The translations under genes and the position numbers were made by a program. A stretch of DNA of 64,000 nt from Actinoallomurus iriomotensis. GTDB lineage: Bacteria > Actinomycetota > Actinomycetes > Streptosporangiales > Streptosporangiaceae. This document shows positions 45,360-52,498 of the stretch, piece by piece (position 1 is the stretch's first letter; each line of letters opens with the position of its first letter). The notes beneath the pieces were generated by a model. That model was not told the DNA's origin, made no database searches, and saw only the letters and a list, made by a program, of their open reading frames with translations. The DNA is taken from the NCBI RefSeq assembly GCF_030269445.1, contig NZ_BSTJ01000002.1:248001-312000 (forward strand), in the 5' to 3' direction.

Positions 45360-46364
45360 ATGCGTATCGCCCGTTCCGTCATCGCCCTCACCGCGGCGGC
45401 CGCGCTCTCCCTCACCGGCTGTAGCCGGGGCGGCGGCGGCTCGGCGGCCACCGGCGGCAAGGCCGCGTCCGGCAAGAAGGACGCGACCATGATCATGAGC
45501 ACCCTGAACAACCCGTTCTTCGTCAGCGTGAAGAACGGCGCCCAGGCGCAGTCGTCCAAGCAGGGCCTCAAACTGGCCGTGCAGAACGCCGACAACTCCG
45601 ACGCGACCGCCCTCAACCTGAGCACGACTGCCATCTCCAAGCAGGTCGGAGTCCTGATCCTCGACCCCGTCAGCAGCCAGTCCGCGACTTCCGCGGTGAA
45701 CCAGGCGAACTCCTCGAACATCCCCGTGATGGCGTTCGACCGCAAGCCGTCCGGTGGAAAGCTCACCTGCTTCGTCGGCTACGACGCGGTCGAGGCGGGA
45801 CGCAACGCCGCCGACGCGCTCGCCAAGTCCCTCGGCGGCAAGGGCAAGGTCGCGGAGATCCAGGGCATCCTCGGCACCAACGTCGCACAGGACCGGAGCA
45901 AGGGCTTCGAGGAGGAGATCGCCAAGTACAAGGGCATCACCGTCGTCGCCAAGCAGTCGGCCGGCTTCGACCGCGCCAAAGCGCTCAACGTGATGACCAA
46001 CGTCCTGCAGGCGCACTCCGACATCGAGGGGGTCTACGCCGCCAACGACGAGATGGCGATGGGCGCGCTGTCCGCGCTCAAGGCCCGCAACCTCGCCGGC
46101 AAGGTCAAACTCGTCGGCAACGACGGCATCTCCGACGCGCTCGCCGCCATCGCCTCCGGCCAGATGGCGGCGACGAACGCCGAGTCGCCGTACGCGCTCG
46201 GCCAGAAGGTCAGCAGCCTCGCGAGCGACATCCTCTCCGGGACGAAGGTCAACACCGAGGAGACGCTCCACGGGAAGCTGATCACCAAGGACAACGTCAA
46301 GGAGTACGCCAAGTACCTCGTGGGACTCGGCGACACCGCGGACGTCCCCTCGTCCCTGCGCTGA
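45360..46364 (+). CDS. rbsB: Ribose-type substrate-binding lipoprotein
   Basis: 334 residues, AAGGAG before the ATG. Lipobox SLTGC (Cys21), Gly/Ala linker, then Peripla_BP_4 with MIMSTLNNPFFVSVKNGAQA, NSSNIPVMAFDRKPSGGKL, YAANDEMAMGALSAL and LVGNDGISDALAAI. Last gene of the operon; the binding protein at the end rather than ahead of the permease is usual for rbs operons. Confidence 0.93.
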   Translation: MRIARSVIALTAAAALSLTGCSRGGGGSAATGGKAASGKKDATMIMSTLNNPFFVSVKNGAQAQSSKQGLKLAVQNADNSDATALNLSTTAISKQVGVLILDPVSSQSATSAVNQANSSNIPVMAFDRKPSGGKLTCFVGYDAVEAGRNAADALAKSLGGKGKVAEIQGILGTNVAQDRSKGFEEEIAKYKGITVVAKQSAGFDRAKALNVMTNVLQAHSDIEGVYAANDEMAMGALSALKARNLAGKVKLVGNDGISDALAAIASGQMAATNAESPYALGQKVSSLASDILSGTKVNTEETLHGKLITKDNVKEYAKYLVGLGDTADVPSSLR

Positions 46365-46370
46365 CGCGGA

Positions 46371-46403
46371 GGGCCCGCTCAGCCCACCACGGCTGGCGGG
46401 CCC
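46371..46403 (+). terminator. Hairpin terminator after rbsB
   Basis: GGGCCCGC T CAGCC, loop, GGCTG GCGGGCCC: a 13-bp stem with a single bulged T, six bases after the rbsB stop. No U-run follows, as is common in high-GC actinobacteria. Confidence 0.7.
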
Positions 46404-46448
46404 ATGACGATCGCGCCGTGCTGGGCACCTGCGGCGTGCCTGCGCCGC

Positions 46449-46830
46449 CTACAGTCCGAGCGCGATCCGGTAGCGGTTGTAGATCGCGCGGTGGCCGGCG
46501 TCGTTCGGGTGGAACCCGTCGGTCGTGTACTCGCCGAACGCCGGGACGCCCGTCGGGTCGCGGTTCGGGTCGTGGTCGAACAGGTCGGTGAACGGGACGT
46601 ACATGCCGTCGTGCCGGTGCGCCTGCTCCGCGATCAGCGCGTCGTAGTGCGCGATGCGCCGGCAGTCCGTCCACATGCCTCCGTCGCTCGGCATCCACGC
46701 CCCACCGACCACCAACAGCGCGTCCGGCGCGGCGGTGCGCACCTGGTCGAGCACGGCGGCGCAGTCGGAGTAGAAGGCGCCCCGCGCTCGGCACTGGCGG
46801 CCTCCGGCTGGAACGGGTAGGAATCGACCG
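46449..46830 (-). pseudogene. SGNH/GDSL-type hydrolase, truncated C-terminal remnant
   Basis: The C-terminal half of an SGNH esterase is readable: SDCAAVLDQVRTAAPDALLV, VGGAWMPSDGG, FTDLFDHDPNRDPTG, and the catalytic Asp/His block YTTDGFHPNDAGHRAIYNRY. The N-terminal part with the GDS serine and Gly/Asn blocks is missing; upstream in frame the sequence is low-complexity and then runs into the + strand gene at 46831. A fragment left by deletion or replacement. Confidence 0.75.
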
Positions 46831-47376
46831 ATGAATACTCCGCGCGTTCCGCCGACAAAGGTCACGTATGAGACGCCGAAGGGCGGACTGGACCCGTTCG
46901 ACGTCGATGAGGCCCGTACGCAGCACGTGGTGGAGGCACGCGGCTGGGGCTACGGCTGGGTGCCGGGAGACGAGCGGGTGGTACCCGGTTCCGTCTACGA
47001 CGACATCCCGATGGGATACCGGTATCTCGCCATCGTGGAGAAGCTGGCGGTCGTGGTCGATGGGCGCGTTGTCCGCGAATGGCCGGTCACCGAGGCCAGT
47101 GACCACTCCTTCCGCAGATCCGTCGCCTACGATCGCGGAGCGGGCGTGGGCGAGGTCATGACCGAGGCCGCGATCGACCGCTACTGGAGCAACGACGCGC
47201 CATGGGCCCCTTGGACCCACCCTTACCGGGTTCAGACCCAGAACCTGCGCGACCTGGACGAACCGTGCATCATCGGCGGCCCTGACTACGAGGCCGCGAT
47301 CGCTCTCGCCTGCGAGCTGAAAGTCGCCACGCCCGCGATGGTGAGCAGAGTGCTCTCCCACCAGTCCTGGCACTGA
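46831..47376 (+). CDS. Hypothetical protein
   Basis: 181 residues from ATG 46831. No signal peptide or membrane segment. Tryptophan-rich (GWGYGWVPGDERVV, YWSNDAPWAPWTHPYRV). Contiguous coding pattern and GC-rich third positions support a real gene. I recognise no family. It sits directly against the broken SGNH gene, so it may have arrived with the event that truncated it. Confidence 0.65.
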   Translation: MNTPRVPPTKVTYETPKGGLDPFDVDEARTQHVVEARGWGYGWVPGDERVVPGSVYDDIPMGYRYLAIVEKLAVVVDGRVVREWPVTEASDHSFRRSVAYDRGAGVGEVMTEAAIDRYWSNDAPWAPWTHPYRVQTQNLRDLDEPCIIGGPDYEAAIALACELKVATPAMVSRVLSHQSWH

Positions 47377-47915
47377 CGCGTCGAGCCGTGTCCCAGGGTT
47401 CCTACGCCGGCGCCCGAGACGGGAAATACCGGGGCGGCGGCGCGGAGTTCTCCGGCGACGCCTGGCCGCCACGGTGAGGCGTCGTCATCCGGTGCCCACG
47501 CCCCATGTGCCAGAGGCGCCCCTGACGGGGTGGGACTGCCCTCGCACATCGGTAGTACGCGAGCGCGGAGGTCAGAGAAGGGCCCAGCGGCGCGCGTCCT
47601 TGGCGGTGACCGCGGATTCGGAGTGGTGGCGCGACGTGACGGTCCGGCTCTCTTCGGCGGAATCGGTGCTCATGTCTTCTCCAAGCCCCTTCTGCGTCTC
47701 CCGGCGTGGGTCCGATGCACCAAACCGTACGAACGCCGCGCGACCGGCGGAACCACTCGAGGCGGCCCGCGCGACCAGCGGCGACGAGGACTCGATGAGC
47801 GGGTAAACGTCGCGTCCGGCCCGTATGTCGAGCGGACGAGCGGTGGCCCGCCGGCGCCGACCGTACGCTCGATGAGCGACGAACGGTCGGGCGCGCGCGT
47901 CTACACTCGGCGTTC
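47377..47915. other. 539-bp intergenic region with one possible small ORF
   Basis: Long open frames on both strands here lack ribosome sites and family features. The only small ORF with a plausible site is on the minus strand, 47572-47673 (33 codons, MSTDSAEESRTVTSRHHSES..., GGAGAA upstream). No known motif. The promoter of the LytTR regulator gene at 47916 must lie at the right end of this stretch. Confidence 0.4.
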
Positions 47916-48713
47916 ATGCTGCGCGTGCTTGCGGTCGAGGACGAGGCGCCCCAACTCGAAGAGCTGCTCTACCTGTTGCGTGCCGACCCCCGGGTGTCGC
48001 GGGCTGAGGGAGCCTCGGACTCCACCGAGGCCCTGCGCCGGATCGGGCTCGCCGTCGACGGCGGGCCCGACGGCGAGTCGGCGATCGACGTGATCTTCCT
48101 CGACATCAACATGCCCGGTCTCAGCGGACTGGACATGGCACGGCTGCTCAGCGGATTCGCCGCGCCTCCGCTCGTCGTCTTCGTGACCGCGCATGAGGAC
48201 TTCGCCGTGCAGGCGTTCGATCTGGAGGCCGTCGACTACGTCCTCAAGCCGGTGCACAAGGCACGGCTCGCCGAGGCCGTACGCAGGGCGGTCGAGCAGG
48301 TCGCCGCCCGCGACGGCCGCGGCAAGGGCGGGGCCGCCACCGCTCAGCGTCTCATGCCGGCGGCCGGGGTCGGCGATCCCGACCACATCCCGGTCGAGCT
48401 GGGCGGCGTGACCCGCTTCATCCCCATCGACGACATCCTGTACGCCGAGGCCCACGGCGACTACGCCCGCCTCTACACCGGACGCGACGTCCACCTCGTA
48501 CGCATCCCACTCTCCACGTTGGAGGAGCAGTGGCGCCCCCGCGGGTTCGTCCGTGTGCATCGCAGCCATCTGGTCGCGCTGGGCCGCATCGACGAGCTGC
48601 GCCTCGACCGCGGGAGCATGAGCATCCGCGTCGGCACGGCGGTGCTCTCGGTGAGCCGCCGGCACGCAGGCGAGCTGCGCGAACTCCTGCTCCGGCAGGC
48701 CAAGGGCGGTTGA
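47916..48713 (+). CDS. LytTR-family response regulator
   Basis: 265 residues. The receiver domain (1-125) has the acidic pair in AVEDEAPQ, phospho-Asp63 in VIFLDINMPGLSG, Thr91 and Lys111 (VLKPVHK). The LytTR DNA-binding domain (about 155-258) shows IPIDDILYAEAHGDYARLYT and GFVRVHRSHLVALGRIDELR. Pairs with the LytS-type kinase at 51223; the two are separated by a symporter and a small membrane protein. Confidence 0.93.
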   Translation: MLRVLAVEDEAPQLEELLYLLRADPRVSRAEGASDSTEALRRIGLAVDGGPDGESAIDVIFLDINMPGLSGLDMARLLSGFAAPPLVVFVTAHEDFAVQAFDLEAVDYVLKPVHKARLAEAVRRAVEQVAARDGRGKGGAATAQRLMPAAGVGDPDHIPVELGGVTRFIPIDDILYAEAHGDYARLYTGRDVHLVRIPLSTLEEQWRPRGFVRVHRSHLVALGRIDELRLDRGSMSIRVGTAVLSVSRRHAGELRELLLRQAKGG

Positions 48714-49067
48714 GCCGGCGGCCGGCCCCGGGGCCACCGATCTCGGGCTGCCACTCGGCGCGCGAACGCGACCGCTCGGCTCTCGGGCTGCCACTCGGCG
48801 CGCGAACGCGACCGCTCGGCGCGGGAAACCGCCCGCCGGGCGATCGCCCCCCGCGCTCCGATGACCGTACCGGCGACCGCCCGTACGGTGGCCGCGGAAA
48901 GAGAGAACGCACCGCAGCCCGACGACCCGACCGTGAGGCCGCCGCAATCCCGAAAAAGACAACGAAATAGCGACGTTCCCGAAAGGACACGGCGGCTGGC
49001 CTAGCCGTCGCGTTCTCGGCTGCATACACTCCTGGCGCTGGCATGTGTGAGCCGGGAGGTGATCGCC
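48714..49067. other. 354-bp intergenic region with a perfect tandem repeat
   Basis: No gene is supported here. The region holds a perfect 40-bp tandem duplication (48741-48820) and then the leader of the small membrane-protein gene. A promoter for the symporter operon is expected, possibly with LytTR boxes, but I did not find a convincing pair. Confidence 0.6.
48741..48820. repeat. Perfect 40-bp tandem duplication
   Basis: 48741-48780 and 48781-48820 are identical over 40 bases (each begins TCTCGGGCTGCCACTC and ends GACCGCTCGGC). The unit starts 28 bases after the response-regulator stop. Confidence 0.95.
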
Positions 49068-49439
49068 ATGAGCGTCGAGCCGATCCCGCGACGCGAAGTG
49101 GTCACCCGATCCCCGAATCGCCCTCGCAAGGCTCCGGTGAGCCCGCCGGTCTCCGCGGCGCGGGCCGCCGTCCATGAGGATCCCCGGTTGCACTCCCTCA
49201 TGCGCCGTCAGCTCCGCTCCTCCCTCGTCGGCGTCGTCGCGCTCGCCGTGCCCACCGCGTTACTGCCACTCCTCCTGGTGCTGGCGCCGGCCTCCGGTGG
49301 CATCCGGTCGGGACCGGGCCTGACCTGGCTCATCCTCGGGTTCGCCTGCTACCCGCCGCTGGTGCTGCTCGGCTGGTGGTACGTACGCAGGGCGGAGCGC
49401 CACGAACGGGACTTCGCGCGTCGCACCGAGGGTGACTGA
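49068..49439 (+). CDS. Small membrane protein (DUF485-like symporter partner)
   Basis: 123 residues from ATG 49068, chosen over GTG 49047 because GGGAGG lies eight bases upstream. A 50-residue polar N-terminus is followed by two transmembrane segments (VGVVALAVPTALLPLLLVLA and LTWLILGFACYPPLVLLGWW) and the basic tail RRAERHERDF. This layout matches the DUF485 proteins encoded ahead of acetate-type SSS symporters. Confidence 0.8.
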   Translation: MSVEPIPRREVVTRSPNRPRKAPVSPPVSAARAAVHEDPRLHSLMRRQLRSSLVGVVALAVPTALLPLLLVLAPASGGIRSGPGLTWLILGFACYPPLVLLGWWYVRRAERHERDFARRTEGD

Positions 49440-49474
49440 GTGGTCCACTCAGCGCCATACCGTGGGGGCCGGCG

Positions 49475-51226
49475 ATGAACGCCGCCTACACCGTCCCCGC
49501 CATCGTCCTGGTCATCCTCGCGACCGTGCTCATCGGCGCCCTCGGGCTGCGCATCTCGCGGACGACATCGGACTTCTACGTGGCGTCCCGCAGCGTGAAC
49601 CCGGGCCTGAACGCCGCCGCGATCAGTGGGGAGTACCTCTCGGCGGCGTCGTTCCTCGGCATCGCCGGGCTGATCCTGGTGTACGGGCCGAACATGCTGT
49701 GGTACCCGTTCGGCTTCACCGCCGGGTATCTCGTGCTCCTGCTGCTGGTCGCCGCGCCGTTGCGGCGCTCCGGCGCGTACACCCTGCCGGACTTCGCCGA
49801 GGCGCGGCTGGAATCGCGGTACGTCCACCGGGTCGCGAGCGTGTTCGTCGTCGGCGTCGGCTGGCTGTACCTCGTCCCCCAGCTCCAGGGGGCCGGGCTC
49901 ACCATGACCGTCATCACCGGTGCACCTCGGTGGGCCGGAGGCCTTCTCGTCGCCGCCGTGGTGACCGTCGTCGTGGCCGCCGGCGGGATGCGCAGCATCA
50001 CCTTCGTCCAGGCGTTCCAGTACTGGCTGAAGCTGACCGCGCTGCTCGTCCCCGCGGCATTCCTGCTGGTCGCGTGGCAGACGCACGACGGTCACCGGCT
50101 CGCGTACGGCAAGCAGCTCACCTTCCGCGAACGGACGCACGTCACGTTGTCCTCCCCCCTCGACCTGTCCGTCACCCGCCCGGTCCGCGTCACGGTGACC
50201 GGTGACGTGGACGGCCGCGGCTACGCCGGAACCACACTGGACCTGGGGCCGGGCCGGCACCATGTCGAGCAGGGTGCCCGGCTGGACTTCGCCGCGGGCA
50301 CCCCGGTGCCCGACACCGTCGTCATGTCCGGCGGGCGGGCCGACCAGTCGGTCGACAGCGGCCCGCAGCCGCACTCGCTCTACACGACCTACAGCCTGAT
50401 CATCGCCACCCTGCTCGGCACGATGGGCCTGCCGCACGTGGTGGTGCGGTACTACACCAGCCCCACCGGCGCCGCGGCACGGCGTACGACGGTGGTCGTG
50501 CTGGTGCTCCTCGGCGCGTTCTACCTCCTGTCCCCGGTGTACGGCATGCTCGCCCGGCTCCACGCGCCCGACCTCATTCTCACCGGCGACTCCGACGCGG
50601 CCGTGCTCGTCCTACCCGCACGGCTCATCCGCGGGGTCACCGGTGAACTGCTGGGCTCGCTGCTGTCCGCCGGGGCGTTCGCCGCCTTCCTGGCCACGAC
50701 CTCCGGGCTGACCATCGCGGTGACCGGCGTGCTCACCAAGCACGTGCTGCCGTCCCGCGGCCGTACTTCGTGGGGAGTACGGCGCTTCCGCTGGGTCACG
50801 CTGCTTGCCACCGGCGTCCCGGCCGTGGCCCAGGTGCTGCTCGGTGACCTGCCGGTGGCCGATTCGGTGGGCATGGCCTTCGCGCTGTCCGCCGCGGCCT
50901 TCTGCCCGCTGCTCACGCTCGGCATCTGGTGGCGGCGGCTCACGCCGCAGGGCGCGGCCGCCGGGCTGGTCGTCGGCGGCGGGTCGGCTCTCGCCGCCGT
51001 CGTGGCGACCATCGTCGGGGGCATGGACGGCGGCTGGTGGGCCTCGCTACTCGGGTCTCCCGCGCTCTGGTCGGTTCCCCTGTCCTTCCTCGTCACGGTC
51101 ATCGTCTCGCTCGCCACACAGGGCGGCGTCCCGGGCGGCACGGAGGCGATGATGCGGCGGCTGCACACGCCGGAGGATCCGGGGGGCCGCCCGGATCCGG
51201 CCGCGGTACGCGGGGCGGGCGGATGA
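49475..51226 (+). CDS. Sodium:solute symporter, cation/acetate (ActP/MctP-like) type
   Basis: 583 residues. TTSDFYVASRSVNPGLNAAA and GEYLSAASFLGIAGLILVYG at the start are ActP-like. A ~120-residue polar segment (about 205-310) interrupts the membrane core between TM6 and TM7, as in actinobacterial acetate symporters, followed by GLPHVVVRYYTSPTGAAARR. The last helices contain WWRRLTPQGAAAGLVVGGGS. Likely substrate: acetate, pyruvate or another short carboxylate. Overlaps the kinase start by 4 bp. Confidence 0.88.
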   Translation: MNAAYTVPAIVLVILATVLIGALGLRISRTTSDFYVASRSVNPGLNAAAISGEYLSAASFLGIAGLILVYGPNMLWYPFGFTAGYLVLLLLVAAPLRRSGAYTLPDFAEARLESRYVHRVASVFVVGVGWLYLVPQLQGAGLTMTVITGAPRWAGGLLVAAVVTVVVAAGGMRSITFVQAFQYWLKLTALLVPAAFLLVAWQTHDGHRLAYGKQLTFRERTHVTLSSPLDLSVTRPVRVTVTGDVDGRGYAGTTLDLGPGRHHVEQGARLDFAAGTPVPDTVVMSGGRADQSVDSGPQPHSLYTTYSLIIATLLGTMGLPHVVVRYYTSPTGAAARRTTVVVLVLLGAFYLLSPVYGMLARLHAPDLILTGDSDAAVLVLPARLIRGVTGELLGSLLSAGAFAAFLATTSGLTIAVTGVLTKHVLPSRGRTSWGVRRFRWVTLLATGVPAVAQVLLGDLPVADSVGMAFALSAAAFCPLLTLGIWWRRLTPQGAAAGLVVGGGSALAAVVATIVGGMDGGWWASLLGSPALWSVPLSFLVTVIVSLATQGGVPGGTEAMMRRLHTPEDPGGRPDPAAVRGAGG

Positions 51227-52428
51227 ACGGGGCGCTCCTCGGCGTGTGCGGCGTCCTGCTGCTGGCGGTCGGCGTGCTGGTCGGCAGGTGGAGCGCGCGA
51301 CCTCGCCGTACGGCGGGTGCCGGCGCCGGCGCGCTCACCGAGGCGTCCACCCTCGCCGCGCTGCACGCCGCCTCGCTGGCGGCCCCTCCCCTGCGCGCGG
51401 GCCTGAACGAGAGCACGGCGGGCAAGTCCGCGCGGCGGATACGTGACCTGCTGGGCACGCGGGCGGTCTGCCTGACGGACCGCGCGTCCGTCCTCACCTG
51501 GGACGGCATCGGTGGCGACCATCACCGGGCGGAGGCGCTGGCGCAGGCGGCGTCGATGCTCCAAGAGCGCCGGGCCGCCGCGGTCCCCACCGGCTGCCAC
51601 AAGCCCGGTTGCCCGCTGGGCTGGGCCTTCGTCGCGCCGTTGACCGTCGAGGACGAGGTCCTGGGCACCCTGATCGCGTACGGGCCCGCCGAGTCGGCCG
51701 GGCTGGTGCGCGCCGCCGAGGAGGTCGCCCGATGGATCTCCGTCCAGCTCGAACTCGCCGAGCTGGACCGGTCACGAACCCGCCTGATCGAGGCCGAGAT
51801 CCGCGCACTGCGCGCGCAGATCTCCCCGCACTTCATCTACAACTCGCTCGCCGCGATCGCGTCGTTCGTGCGTACGGACCCGGACCGGGCGCGGGAACTG
51901 CTGCTGGAGTTCGCCGACTTCACCCGCTACTCCTTCCGCAGGCACGGCGACTTCACCACGCTGGCCGAGGAACTGCACTCCATCGAGCAGTACCTCACCC
52001 TGGCCGGGGCGCGCTTCGGCGACCGCCTGGAGGTGACGCTGCAGGTCGCGCCGGAGGTGCTTCCCGTGACACTGCCGTTTCTGTGCCTGCAGCCGCTGGT
52101 GGAGAACGCCGTCAAGCACGGGTTGGAGGACTCCGCGGGCACGAGCCACATCACGATCACCGCGCAGGACGCCGGCGTCGACGCGATCGTCGCCATCGAG
52201 GATGACGGCGCCGGTATGGACCCCCGGCACCTGGGCCGGATCCTCGACGGCGAGGGCGGCCCCTCGACCGGCATCGGCCTGCGCAATGTCGACCAGCGGC
52301 TGCGGCAGGTCTACGGGGACGGCTACGGCCTCGTAGCCGAGACGGGCGTCGAGGCGGGGATGAAGGTCACCGTCCGGATCCCGAAGTACCACAAGGGCGT
52401 GCTCCCCTCGCCCGGACCGGCGCGATGA
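51223..52428 (+). CDS. LytS-type sensor histidine kinase
   Basis: 401 residues. One N-terminal transmembrane helix (LLGVCGVLLLAVGVLVG), then a GAF-like domain with two cysteines (GCHKPGC, 125 and 130). The His_kinase box ALRAQISPHFIYNSLAAIAS has phospho-His203, and the ATPase domain has LCLQPLVENAVKHGLED and TGIGLRNVDQRL. With one helix and a cytoplasmic GAF domain, it may sense an internal metabolite or the adjacent symporter. Cognate to the LytTR regulator at 47916. Confidence 0.92.
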   Translation: MNGALLGVCGVLLLAVGVLVGRWSARPRRTAGAGAGALTEASTLAALHAASLAAPPLRAGLNESTAGKSARRIRDLLGTRAVCLTDRASVLTWDGIGGDHHRAEALAQAASMLQERRAAAVPTGCHKPGCPLGWAFVAPLTVEDEVLGTLIAYGPAESAGLVRAAEEVARWISVQLELAELDRSRTRLIEAEIRALRAQISPHFIYNSLAAIASFVRTDPDRARELLLEFADFTRYSFRRHGDFTTLAEELHSIEQYLTLAGARFGDRLEVTLQVAPEVLPVTLPFLCLQPLVENAVKHGLEDSAGTSHITITAQDAGVDAIVAIEDDGAGMDPRHLGRILDGEGGPSTGIGLRNVDQRLRQVYGDGYGLVAETGVEAGMKVTVRIPKYHKGVLPSPGPAR

Positions 52429-52498
52429 GATCGGCCCAGGGCGTACGTGCGGCGGGCGTCGTTACGCTCGGCTGCCTAGAGAGGTCGGGACAGACCAC

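Noticed and set aside
44139-46271. 710-codon minus-strand frame
   Set aside because: Antisense to rbsC/rbsB; shadow frame.
47402-47917. Possible peptide precursor on the minus strand
   Set aside because: No Cys/Ser/Thr core pattern, no modifying enzyme nearby, weak start sites; treated as non-coding apart from the low-confidence 33-codon ORF.
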